A DNA stretch of 64,000 nt from JAICQM01 sp963781555 (GTDB lineage: Bacteria > Chloroflexota > Limnocylindria > QHBO01), in NCBI GenBank assembly GCA_963781555.1, contig CAWAGB010000008.1, positions 372,001 through 436,000 on the forward strand, given 5' to 3'. Below are positions 49,838-58,603 of this stretch, piece by piece. Position 1 is the stretch's first letter, and each line of letters starts with the position of its first letter. The notes beneath the pieces were generated by a model. That model made no database searches, had not been told where the DNA came from, and was given only the letters and a program-made list of their open reading frames with translations. The translations under genes were made by a program, and so were the position numbers.

Positions 49838-50425
49838 ATGCCAGAGGGCCTTCCGGATCCGGGGAAGATCTGGGACGATTTCATCAACAACCCGATCGTG
49901 CAGCTCGCCGGGCAGCTGATCGTCATCTACGTGGTGCTGCTCTGGCTCGGGACCGCGTACTGGGCGTTCCGCGACATGCAGGCACGCACCGAGAACCCGA
50001 TCCTGCCGTACTTCGCGGCGGCACTGATCATCTTCTTCACCCCGCTGCTCTTCGTCTTCGCGGTGATCCTGTACCTCATCGTGCGCCCGCGCGAGACGAT
50101 GGCCGAGGTCTACGAGCGCAGCCTGGCCGAGGAGTCGCTCCTCGCCGAGGTGGAGAAGAACGAGCTGTGCCCGGTGTGCCGCGACCGCGTCGAGACCGAT
50201 TGGCTGGTCTGCCCCAACTGCCGCACGCGCCTCCATCGCGTCTGCCCGGGTTGCAACCGCCTGGCGGATCCGACGTGGCCCCTCTGCGCGTACTGCGGTC
50301 GTGACTTCGGCCGCGCGCCGCGCGCCGCGACCGCACCGGCCGCCGCGGTCCCGACCCGGACCGATGCCGGAGGCCGCCGCGACGTGACCGCCGACCAGGG
50401 CGCCCTGGGCGGCGCCAACACCTAG
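49838..50425 (+). CDS. Zinc-ribbon membrane protein
   Basis: 195 aa. Two N-terminal transmembrane helices (LAGQLIVIYVVLLWLGTAYW and FAAALIIFFTPLLFVFAVIL) are followed by a cytoplasmic region with two zinc ribbons: LCPVCRDRVETDWLVCPNCR and VCPGCNRLADPTWPLCAYCG. The tail is low-complexity. Function unknown; this layout recurs in Chloroflexota. A 14-base string identical to one before purA (GCTAGGATGACCGC) lies at 49772-49785 and contains a TAGGAT -10-like box. Confidence 0.85.
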   Translation: MPEGLPDPGKIWDDFINNPIVQLAGQLIVIYVVLLWLGTAYWAFRDMQARTENPILPYFAAALIIFFTPLLFVFAVILYLIVRPRETMAEVYERSLAEESLLAEVEKNELCPVCRDRVETDWLVCPNCRTRLHRVCPGCNRLADPTWPLCAYCGRDFGRAPRAATAPAAAVPTRTDAGGRRDVTADQGALGGANT

Positions 50426-50449
50426 CCGCACCCCCCCTCGATTCGTCGT

Positions 50450-51409
50450 TTGGGCCCCGCCTTCCTGACGCCCGAGCCGGCCCCCCGCGAGCCGGTCCGC
50501 TGGCCCTGGGTGCTGGCCGTGGTGGTCGGCTCCGTGCTCCTCATCGCGGCCCTGGTGGGCATCGCGCTGATCTCGACCGGCGACGTCCCGCGCAGCGGCG
50601 CGACGACCTACCTGTGGATGGCCGCGGCCGGCGCGGGCATCCTGCTGATCGGCCTGGTCGGACTGGCGGTGCGGGCGATCCGCGTCAAGCGCGTCCTGCC
50701 GCCCGAGCGCTACCGCGGGCCGTCGATCTTCGTCTTGCTGCTGATCGTCCTCGTGGCGGGCAACGTGGCGAGCGCGGCGTTCCTGCTCGACGACCTCGGC
50801 GGATTGGCCAGCGGGCGGCGCCTCTCATCCCTCTCCGGCACGATCCTGCTGCTGCTCACCCCGATCGCGTTCATCGGTGCCGCGTTCCTCTTCGTGCTGG
50901 CGCCGCGGGCGCTGGTGGGCTTCCGCCTCGATGACGGGCGGCGCACCCTGTCCCGGGTCACCGCGGGCGTGCTGGCGGGGGCCGGCGCGTGGGTCCTCGT
51001 GGCGCTGCTGTCGCTCGCCGTGGAGGCGCTGGCCCGCGCGGCGGGCATGCAGGTCGAGGGGCAGCAGATGGTCGCCGATCTGCTTGCCAACGTGCCGCCG
51101 CCGGTGGCGATCGTCGCGGCGGCCGTCATCGTCCCGTTCGGGGAGGAGCTCTTCTTCCGCGGCGTGGTCCTCAATGCCTGGGAGCGTGACTTCGGGCCGC
51201 GACGCGCGCTCTGGGGATCCGCGCTGCTGTTCACCGCCATCCACGTCCCCGACGGCGGAATCCTGATCGTTCCGCCCATCCTCGTGCTCGCCCTGCTGCT
51301 CGGCTTCGCGTACCAGCGCACGCGAAGCCTGCCGCTGGTGGTGGCGCTGCACGGCACCTTCAACGCGGTGAGCACCGTGCTCCTGGTGCTCGGCGCCGTG
51401 CCCTCGTGA
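50450..51409 (+). CDS. CPBP-family intramembrane metalloprotease
   Basis: 319 aa with about eight helices. The ABI/CPBP motifs are complete: FGEELFFRGVVLNAWERDFG (EExxxR), SALLFTAIHVPDG (F-xxxH) and VVALHGTFNAVSTVLL (HxxxN/A). Related proteins are prenyl-protein proteases (Rce1) and bacteriocin-immunity factors; the substrate here is unknown. The TTG start at 50450 lacks a good Shine-Dalgarno, and a later start is possible. Confidence 0.9.
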   Translation: MGPAFLTPEPAPREPVRWPWVLAVVVGSVLLIAALVGIALISTGDVPRSGATTYLWMAAAGAGILLIGLVGLAVRAIRVKRVLPPERYRGPSIFVLLLIVLVAGNVASAAFLLDDLGGLASGRRLSSLSGTILLLLTPIAFIGAAFLFVLAPRALVGFRLDDGRRTLSRVTAGVLAGAGAWVLVALLSLAVEALARAAGMQVEGQQMVADLLANVPPPVAIVAAAVIVPFGEELFFRGVVLNAWERDFGPRRALWGSALLFTAIHVPDGGILIVPPILVLALLLGFAYQRTRSLPLVVALHGTFNAVSTVLLVLGAVPS

Positions 51410-51457
51410 TAAGCGTCCGCTAACCGCCCGATACGCGACCGCGCGCACCATCCCGAG

Positions 51458-52084
51458 ATGGCCCTTCGCGCACCGGTTCGCCTCCTGCAGCCCGGCCCGC
51501 CTGCCGACGGGTCGCCTCACGCACTCCTGTGTGCGATAGTCGGCGGCGAGGCGGCTCGTGCGCTGGCGGGGATTGAGCTCGCCGAGCTGGCCCGCATGGC
51601 GCCAGACGAGCTGGCGCGGCTGCCGGGCATCGGGCCGCGCCGGGCGGCGACCCTCGCCGCGGGCCTCGAGCTCGGCCGCCGGGCGGTGACTGCCTGGCCG
51701 GAGCTGCCATGGGTCATCCGCAGCCCCGCCGACATTGCGGAGCGGCTCGTTGCCGAGATGGGCCTGCTGGAGCGCGAGGAGCTCCGCGTCCTTCTGCTGA
51801 CCACCAAGAACGCGGTGATCGCCATGCGGACCATGTACGTCGGCAACCTCGCCGGATCATCGGTCCGGGTGGGGGAGCTGTTCCGTGACGCGGTGCGCCG
51901 CTGCGCGGCGGGGATCGTGGTCGTGCACAACCATCCCAGCGGCGACCCGAGCCCATCGGGCGAGGACCTGCGCATCACCGGTGAGATCAGTGCCGCCGGT
52001 GCCCTGCTCGATATCGCCCTGCTCGACCACCTGGTGATCGGCCACGGCCGCTGGGTGTCGTTGCGAGCGCTCGGAGCGTGGTGA
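51458..52084 (+). CDS. radC: RadC/JAB-domain protein
   Basis: 208 aa. A helix-hairpin-helix (LARLPGIGPRRAATLAAGLE) precedes the JAB metalloprotease-like domain with its JAMM motif: VVVHNHPSGDPSPSGEDLRI and an upstream conserved Glu. Despite the name its role in DNA repair is doubtful; the family is linked to mobile elements and recombination. Ends four bases before the convergent sugar dehydrogenase. Confidence 0.93.
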   Translation: MALRAPVRLLQPGPPADGSPHALLCAIVGGEAARALAGIELAELARMAPDELARLPGIGPRRAATLAAGLELGRRAVTAWPELPWVIRSPADIAERLVAEMGLLEREELRVLLLTTKNAVIAMRTMYVGNLAGSSVRVGELFRDAVRRCAAGIVVVHNHPSGDPSPSGEDLRITGEISAAGALLDIALLDHLVIGHGRWVSLRALGAW

Positions 52085-52087
52085 GGG

Positions 52088-53347
52088 TCAGTCGGCCGCA
52101 ACCACGCGCGACACGGTTCCTGCATCCAGGTCGGCCAGGTACAGCTCGCCAGCCTCATCGGTCCCGAACGCCGAGATCGAGGCGGGACTGTCGAGCACCT
52201 CCTTGGGGGTCGTCGTGCCCTCGTCCACCTGGAGCGTATAGATGCGCCCCGAGCAGTAATCGCCGAAGACGTAGACGCCGTCCAGATCGGGCTGTGCACG
52301 GCCGCGGTACACGTGGCCGCCGACCACGGCGCACGTGCCGTCCCGGCCGGTTGCGTACTGGGCGATGGGTTTGACGAAGGGTCGCTGGTCACAGTTCGGA
52401 TCGAGGAAGCAGGTGCGTCCCTCCATGACGTTCCAGCCGTAGTTCTCGCCACCGGTCGAGTCGCCCGGCTGGCGGTCGATTTCCTCCCACGTGCCCTGGC
52501 CGACATCGGCGATGTACAGGTCCCCCCAGCGCGGGTCGAAGCTGAAGCGCCATGGATTGCGCAGGCCGAGCGCCCAGATCTCCGGCAGGCCCGCACCTGG
52601 GGCGGTGCCGCCGGCCGCATACGGGTTGTCGTCCGGAACGCCGTAGGCGGAGGCGCCCGACGGCGCTGCGTCCACGTCCAGCCGCAGCAGCTTGCCGAGC
52701 AACACGTCCGGATCCTGGCCATTGCCCTCCGGGTCACCACCGCCGCCGCCGTCGCCGATCCCGACGTACAGGTAGCCGTCGGGTCCGAAGGCGAGCTGTC
52801 CGCCGTTGTGGTTCGGGTACGGATCGGGGATGGCGGCGAGCACGCGCAGCGTGGCGGGGTCGGCGCGCGTGCCGTCCGGGTCGGCGGTCAGCTCCGCGAG
52901 CGTGTCGGCTGCGTCACCGGCGGCGGTGTAGTACACGAACAGCCGCCGGTTGGTGGCGAAGTCGGGGTGGAAGGCAAGGCCCAGCAGCCCCTGCTCGCCA
53001 CCGGCCGTCACGACCGCCGCGAGGTCGACAAACGGGTCCGCCCGGAGCGCTCCGTCGGCTTCCACGATGCGCACCCGCCCGCCGCGCTCGTTGACGAAGA
53101 GGCGACCGCTGCCGTCTCCCGCGTTGGTGATGCCGATGGGCGCGTCGAGGCCGGCTGCGAAATGCTCCAGTGCCACGGCATCCGGTCCCGTGTCGAGAGG
53201 CGGGATGGTGGAGCCTGGCTCGCTCGCTGACGCCAGCCGATCACCGGCACCGGACCCGGGCGGTGGGGCGGCGGAGCAGGCGCTCAGGGCCAGGAGGACG
53301 GCCATGGCCGCCACGAGGACGCGGAGGGTGGGCTGCGGTGTCGTCAT
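52088..53347 (-). CDS. Glucose/sorbosone (PQQ-type) dehydrogenase lipoprotein
   Basis: 419 aa. Signal with lipobox LLALSACSA, then a six-bladed beta-propeller of the soluble aldose dehydrogenase family: GLDAPIGITNAGDGSGRLFV, GGEQGLLGLAFHPDFATNRR, NHNGGQLAFGPDGYLYVGIG (with catalytic-type His), ALGLRNPWRFSFDPRWGDLY and VVGGHVYRGRAQPDLDGVYV. Related enzymes oxidise aldose sugars at the cell surface using PQQ, though PQQ genes are not seen here. TACCCT lies ten bases before the ATG on the minus strand. Confidence 0.92.
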   Translation of the reverse strand: MTTPQPTLRVLVAAMAVLLALSACSAAPPPGSGAGDRLASASEPGSTIPPLDTGPDAVALEHFAAGLDAPIGITNAGDGSGRLFVNERGGRVRIVEADGALRADPFVDLAAVVTAGGEQGLLGLAFHPDFATNRRLFVYYTAAGDAADTLAELTADPDGTRADPATLRVLAAIPDPYPNHNGGQLAFGPDGYLYVGIGDGGGGGDPEGNGQDPDVLLGKLLRLDVDAAPSGASAYGVPDDNPYAAGGTAPGAGLPEIWALGLRNPWRFSFDPRWGDLYIADVGQGTWEEIDRQPGDSTGGENYGWNVMEGRTCFLDPNCDQRPFVKPIAQYATGRDGTCAVVGGHVYRGRAQPDLDGVYVFGDYCSGRIYTLQVDEGTTTPKEVLDSPASISAFGTDEAGELYLADLDAGTVSRVVAAD

Positions 53348-53407
53348 CGGTGCGTCGAGGGTACCCCGCTGCGACGCACGGGGTTCGAACGCGTCCGGCG
53401 CATGGGG

Positions 53408-53413
53408 TAGGGT
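53408..53413 (+). promoter_or_regulatory. -10 box of glgE (leaderless)
   Basis: TAGGGT ends exactly seven bases before the glgE ATG at 53421; no Shine-Dalgarno is present. The same box and spacing are used by lexA. Confidence 0.5.
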
Positions 53414-53420
53414 TTGACCG

Positions 53421-55539
53421 ATGACAACCACCAGGTCCGGGGTCCGCGCCGCACGTGCGCTCGCCGAGCGCCTCGCCGCCGCCACCGACGGCGCAGCGGT
53501 CGTCGAGCCCGCGGCCGACGAGGTCGGGACGCGGCGCAGCATCGTGATCGAGCGCGTGGAGCCGGAGCTCGACGGCGGGCGCCATGCGGCGAAACGAGTC
53601 GTCGGCGACGAACTGACGGTGACCGCCGACATCTTCGCCGACGGGCACGACCTGCTGGCCGCGGCCCTCCTCGTCCGCGCCGACGACGACCCGCCCGGCA
53701 CCTGGTCCGAGAGCCCCATGCGCCTCGTCGACAACGACCGTTGGTCGGGTCGCGCCACCGTGACCCGCAACGTCCGCCACCGCTACACCATCGAGGCGTG
53801 GCGCGACGCCTGGGGCTCGTGGCACGAGGCGGTCGAGAAGAAGGTCGCGGCGGCGGTCGCGGTGACCACCGAGCTCGCGGAGGGTGGCGTCCTCCTGCGC
53901 GCCGCCCGCGCCCGCGCCTCGTCCGCCGCTGACGCTCCCGCGGTCGCCGCCATCGACGCCGCGGTGGCGGCACTCGACGGCAATGGCACCGAGGCCCAGC
54001 GGGTGGCAGCCCTCACCGGCGCGACGTTGCTGGCCCACGTGCGTCGGTATCCCGATCGCAGCACGGCGACGCGCTACCGGCACGAGCTGGAGCTGATCGT
54101 CGACCGCGAGCGCGCGCGCCACGGGGCCTGGTACGAGCTCTTCCCGCGGTCGCAGGGGCGGGATCCCGAGACCCCGACGGCGACAACCTTCCGGGATGCC
54201 ATCTGGCGCCTCGACGACATCGCAGCGATGGGCTTCGACGTGGTGTACCTGCCGCCGATCCATCCCATCGGTACGGCCCACCGCAAGGGCCGCAACAACA
54301 CCCTCGTGGCAGAGCCGGACGATCCGGGGAGCCCGTACGCCATCGGCTCGGCAGACGGCGGGCATCGGGAAGTCGCACCCGAGCTGGGCGGGCTGGAGGG
54401 ATTCGAGGCGTTCCGGTCAGCAGCCGAGGAGCGCGGCATGGAGCTGGCGATCGACCTCGCCATCCAGGCCAGCCCGGACCACCCCTACGTGGCCAGCCAT
54501 CCGGAGTGGTTCCGCCACGCGCCGGATGGAACGATCAAGTACGCGGAGAACCCGCCGAAGAAATACCAGGACATCTACCCGATCGACTTCTACGGCGACG
54601 ACCCGGACGCCAGGCGCGCGCTGTGGGAGGAGTGGCGCGACGTCGTCACCACCTGGGTTGGGCGCGGGGTGCGCATCTTCCGGGTGGACAATCCACACAC
54701 CAAGCCGATCCCGTTCTGGGAGTGGCTCATCCGGGACGTGCAGCGGGACCACCCGGAGGTCGATCTTCCTCTCCGAGGCGTTCACCGCGCCCAAGATGAT
54801 GCGGGTGCTCGGCAAGATCGGCTTCACCCAGAGCTACACGTACTTCACCTGGCGCGAGACGGCCGCCGAGCTGCGCGAGTATCTCGCCGAGCTGACCCAG
54901 AGCGAGATGCGCGAGTACTACCGCGGCAACCTGTTCGTCAACACCCCGGACATCAACCCCCATCACCTGGACCTCGGGCGGCCCGCGTTCGTGGTGCGCA
55001 GCGTGCTGGCCGCCACCCTCTCGCCGAGCTATGGCATCTACTCCGGCTGGGAGCTCTGCGAGCACGCGCGGCTCGGCGATCGCGAGGAGTACCTCGACAG
55101 CGAGAAGTTCCAGATCCGTGCCCGAGACTGGAATGCGCCGGGGAACATCCGCGAGCTGATCGGGGCGCTCAACCGGCTGCGCCACGCTCATCGCGCCCTG
55201 CAGCTCTACGACAACCTGCGCTTCGAGGCGGTGACCGGCGAGCGCACGCTCTTCTACCGCAAGGGGTTGCCGGATCCGACCGCGGACGTCGACCTGATGA
55301 GCGGGCAGCCCTCGCGCTGGACGGATGCCGTCTATGTCGCGGTCAACTGCGACCCCACCACCGGACAGACGGCCATCCTGCATCCCGACCTGCCGGCGAT
55401 CGGCATTCCGTGGGATGCGCCGTACCGGGTCACCGACCTGCTCACCGGCACGCAGCGCACCGAGCGAGGTGCGGACCTGGCGGTCGATCTCAACCCCGCG
55501 GGGGAGCCGTTCCGCATCTTCACCCTCACTCCCGTCTAG
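53421..55539 (+). CDS. glgE: GlgE: alpha-1,4-glucan:maltose-1-phosphate maltosyltransferase, one frameshift
   Basis: About 705 aa when joined. The N-terminal beta-sandwich is followed by the GH13_3 barrel: GAWYELFPRSQGRDPETPTA, DVVYLPPIHPIGTAHRKGRN, the nucleophile region GVRIFRVDNPHTKPIPFWEW, the acid in FLSEAFTAPKMMRVLGK, then LFVNTPDINPHHLDLGRPAF. One extra base near 54766 shifts the frame; without it the text reads EVIFLSEAFT. It adds maltosyl units from maltose-1-phosphate to alpha-glucan. In the raw frame it falsely fuses to treS. Confidence 0.94.
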
Positions 55540-55565
55540 GACGCCAGGAGGCTCCCCACCTACCG

Positions 55566-57272
55566 ATGACTCCCACCGACGACGCCCCCACGCCCGCCGC
55601 GGTCCCGATGATCGACGGCACCGTGCCCGTCCACCGCGACGACGCGCTCTGGTACAAGGACGCGGTCATCTACCAGCTCCACGTCAAGGCGTTCCACGAC
55701 TCGACGGACGACGGGATGGGCGACTTCGCGGGACTCACCTCGAAGCTCGACTACATCGCGGACCTCGGCGTGACCGCGGTCTGGCTGCTGCCGTTCTACC
55801 CATCACCGCTACGCGACGACGGCTACGACATCGCCGACTACTACAGCGTTCATCCCGACTACGGGACGCTCAAGGAGTTCCGCAGCTTCGTCCGCGAGGC
55901 GCATCGGCGCGGCCTGCGGGTGATCACCGAGCTGGTGGTCAACCACACCAGCGACCAGCATGCCTGGTTCACCGAATCGCGGGCAAGCCGCGAGAACCCG
56001 AAGCGCGATTGGTACGTGTGGAGCGACGACGACACGGGATACGCCGACGCGCGGATCATCTTCACCGACACCGAGGTCAGCAACTGGGCCTGGGACCCGG
56101 GCTCGCAGCAGCACTACTGGCATCGGTTCTTCAGCCATCAGCCGGACCTCAACTTCGACAACCCGGCGGTAGTGAAGGCGGTGACCCGGGTGATGCGCTT
56201 CTGGCTCGACCTCGGCGTGGACGGGCTGCGGCTGGACGCGGTGCCGTACCTGGTGGAGCGCGAGGGAACGAGCTGCGAGAACCTGCCGGAGACCCACGGC
56301 GTGCTCAAGCGGTTGCGCGCCGCGATGGATCGCCGCCACCCCGGTCGGATGCTGCTCGCCGAGGCCAACCAGTGGCCACCCGACGTGCGGCCCTACTTCG
56401 GAGACGGCGACGAGTGCCACATGGCGTTCCACTTCCCGCTCATGCCGCGCATCTGGATCGCGTTGCGCCGCGAGGACCGTCATCCGATCGTCGACATCAT
56501 GAACCAGACGCCGGAGATCCCCGATTCCGCGCAATGGGCGATCTTCCTCCGCAACCATGATGAGCTGACACTCGAGATGGTCACCGACGAGGAGCGCGAC
56601 TACATGTGGACGGAGTATGCCTCCGACCGGCGCGCGCGCATCAACCTGGGGATCCGCCGCCGCCTCGCGCCACTGGTCGACAACAGCCGCCGCCGGCTGG
56701 AGCTGCTCAACTCGCTCCTGTTCAGCATGCCCGGCACCCCGGTCATCTACTACGGCGACGAGATCGGAATGGGCGACAACATCTACCTGGGCGACCGCAA
56801 CGGGGTGCGGACCCCGATGCAGTGGACCGGCGACCGCAACGCCGGCTTCAGCCGCGCCGACGCGCATGCGCTCTACTCGCCACTGGTCAGCGACCCGGTG
56901 TATGGCTACCAGTCCGTCAACGTGGAGGCCCAGGAGCGCACGCCGGGCTCGCTGCTGAACTGGATGAAGCGCCTCATCCGGGTCCGCAAGCAGTACCCGG
57001 TCTTCGGCCGCGGCTCGCTCAGCTTCCTGCACCCCGAGAACCGCAAGGTGCTCGCCTACCTGCGCGAGCACGACGGGACCACGATCCTGTGCGTCGCGAA
57101 CCTGTCGCGGTTCGCGCAGTACGTGGAGCTGGACCTCCGCGCCTGGGAGGGCCGCGTGCCGGTCGAGCTCATCGGGCGCGTCCACTTCCCGCCAATCGGC
57201 GAGCTGCCGTACCTGCTCACCATGGGCCCGCACGACTTCTACTGGTTCGAGCTGACCGATGGCGACGGCTGA
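55566..57272 (+). CDS. treS: Trehalose synthase (maltose alpha-D-glucosyltransferase)
   Basis: 568 aa GH13_16 enzyme. WYKDAVIYQLHVKAFHDSTD, LLPFYPSPLRDDGYDIADYY, ELVVNHTSDQHAWF, the nucleophile in VDGLRLDAVPYLVEREGTSC and the acid in LLAEANQWPPDVRPYFGDGD are typical TreS. It interconverts trehalose and maltose, feeding maltokinase. The C-terminal beta domain ends in MGPHDFYWFEL. It overlaps mak by 14 bases. Confidence 0.96.
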   Translation: MTPTDDAPTPAAVPMIDGTVPVHRDDALWYKDAVIYQLHVKAFHDSTDDGMGDFAGLTSKLDYIADLGVTAVWLLPFYPSPLRDDGYDIADYYSVHPDYGTLKEFRSFVREAHRRGLRVITELVVNHTSDQHAWFTESRASRENPKRDWYVWSDDDTGYADARIIFTDTEVSNWAWDPGSQQHYWHRFFSHQPDLNFDNPAVVKAVTRVMRFWLDLGVDGLRLDAVPYLVEREGTSCENLPETHGVLKRLRAAMDRRHPGRMLLAEANQWPPDVRPYFGDGDECHMAFHFPLMPRIWIALRREDRHPIVDIMNQTPEIPDSAQWAIFLRNHDELTLEMVTDEERDYMWTEYASDRRARINLGIRRRLAPLVDNSRRRLELLNSLLFSMPGTPVIYYGDEIGMGDNIYLGDRNGVRTPMQWTGDRNAGFSRADAHALYSPLVSDPVYGYQSVNVEAQERTPGSLLNWMKRLIRVRKQYPVFGRGSLSFLHPENRKVLAYLREHDGTTILCVANLSRFAQYVELDLRAWEGRVPVELIGRVHFPPIGELPYLLTMGPHDFYWFELTDGDG

Positions 57273-58566
57273 CGCCGTCCTTCCCGACCCGGGATGGATC
57301 ACCGCCCAGCGCTGGTTCCGCGCCAAGGCGCGACCTGTGGCATCGGTCACCACGGTGGACGCCATACCCCTGACCGATGCGGCGGAGCTGCGTGTCGTCG
57401 AGGTCGCCTACATCGACGGTGGTTCGGGCGACCGCTACCTGCTGCCGCTGGCCGGCGGCGTCGAGCCCCTGGACGGCGACGGCGCGTGGCGCGCCCTGCT
57501 GAAGGCAATGGCCGACGGCGCCGAGCTGCACGGCACCCACGGGCGGTTACGGTGCGACGCGACGCCGGCCCTCGCCGACCTGCTCCCGAGCGGCGGCGTC
57601 GCGGCCGAGGCGCTGGAGGAGCGCCGGCTGCGGGTCGAGCAGACCAACACGAGCGTCGTCCTCGGGGAGCGGCTCATCCTCAAGCTCATCCGGCTCGTGG
57701 AGCCGGGCGTCAGCCCGGACGTCGAGATCGGCCGGTTCCTCGGCGAGGTCGGCTTCGCCGACGCTCCGCGCCTCGCGGGGTCGGCGACCTACCTCCCCGC
57801 CAGCGGGGAGCCGTGCACCGCCGCCATCCTGCAGGAATATGCGCACTCGACCGGCGACGCGTGGGCGCAGGTCACCGGCATGCTTTCTGCCGGACACACG
57901 CGCGGCGCAACGGACGTGGCGGCGGAGATCGGGGCGGTGACACGGCGCCTCCATGACGCCCTGGCAAGCCGGCCGGACGATCCGGCATTCCCCGCCCGAC
58001 CGGCGACGAGCGGCGAGACGGCCGCGTGGCGCACCGCCGCCGAGGGGCAGCTGGCCGCTGCCGTCGCCGCGCTGCGAGGCTCGGATCACGAACGCCTGGT
58101 GGCCATCGCGCCCGCCATGCGCGCCGCCTTCGCCGACGCCTTCGGCCGCGCCACCGGCGCGGCCACTGTGAGCCGGATCCACGGCGATTACCACCTCGGC
58201 CAGGTGCTGGTGGCCGGTGACCGGCACCTCGTCATCGACTTCGAAGGCGAGCCGGCACGGCCGTTGGCCGACCGCCGGGCGCCGGGGTCGCCCCTCCGCG
58301 ACGTGGCAGGCATGCTCCGCTCGCTTGACTACGCCGCCCGCAGCGGGGAGCGGCGCGTGATCGGGGCGGAGGGATGGCTGCGCGAGGCGCGTGCCGCGTT
58401 CATCGCTGCCTGCGGAGGCATCGGCCCATCCGAGGCGGCCCTGATCGAGGCGTTCGAGCTGGAGAAGGCCTGCTACGAGGTCCGCTACGAGGCCAACAAC
58501 CGCCCCGCCTGGTTGTGGCTGCCGCTGGAGGCACTGGAGCGCAGCGTCGCGGCCGGCTCGCGATGA
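57259..58566 (+). CDS. mak: Maltokinase (Pep2/Mak)
   Basis: 435 aa. WITAQRWFRAKARPVASV is the conserved maltokinase N-terminal cap; the kinase part has RIHGDYHLGQVLVAGDRHLV with the catalytic Asp, then IDFEGEPARPLADRRAPGSP, the metal-binding part. Phosphorylates maltose with ATP to maltose-1-phosphate, the GlgE donor. In many bacteria it is fused to TreS; here it is separate but overlapping by 14 bases. Confidence 0.94.
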   Translation: MATADAVLPDPGWITAQRWFRAKARPVASVTTVDAIPLTDAAELRVVEVAYIDGGSGDRYLLPLAGGVEPLDGDGAWRALLKAMADGAELHGTHGRLRCDATPALADLLPSGGVAAEALEERRLRVEQTNTSVVLGERLILKLIRLVEPGVSPDVEIGRFLGEVGFADAPRLAGSATYLPASGEPCTAAILQEYAHSTGDAWAQVTGMLSAGHTRGATDVAAEIGAVTRRLHDALASRPDDPAFPARPATSGETAAWRTAAEGQLAAAVAALRGSDHERLVAIAPAMRAAFADAFGRATGAATVSRIHGDYHLGQVLVAGDRHLVIDFEGEPARPLADRRAPGSPLRDVAGMLRSLDYAARSGERRVIGAEGWLREARAAFIAACGGIGPSEAALIEAFELEKACYEVRYEANNRPAWLWLPLEALERSVAAGSR

Positions 58567-58603
58567 GCCTATCCTGCGAGGGTATGAGTCGCCCACGCCA
58601 CCC

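Noticed and set aside
48473..50431. A 652-residue minus-strand frame across purN and neighbours
   Set aside because: Antisense shadow of purN and the zinc-ribbon gene, with no domain.
53380..53400. GGGTTCGAAC resembling a tRNA T-arm
   Set aside because: No matching T-stem, anticodon arm or acceptor stem could be drawn around it.
53421..57272. Single 1283-residue protein joining GlgE and TreS
   Set aside because: The junction part is nonsense sequence created by one extra base near 54766; the real GlgE end continues in another frame to 55539, and TreS has its own ATG at 55566.
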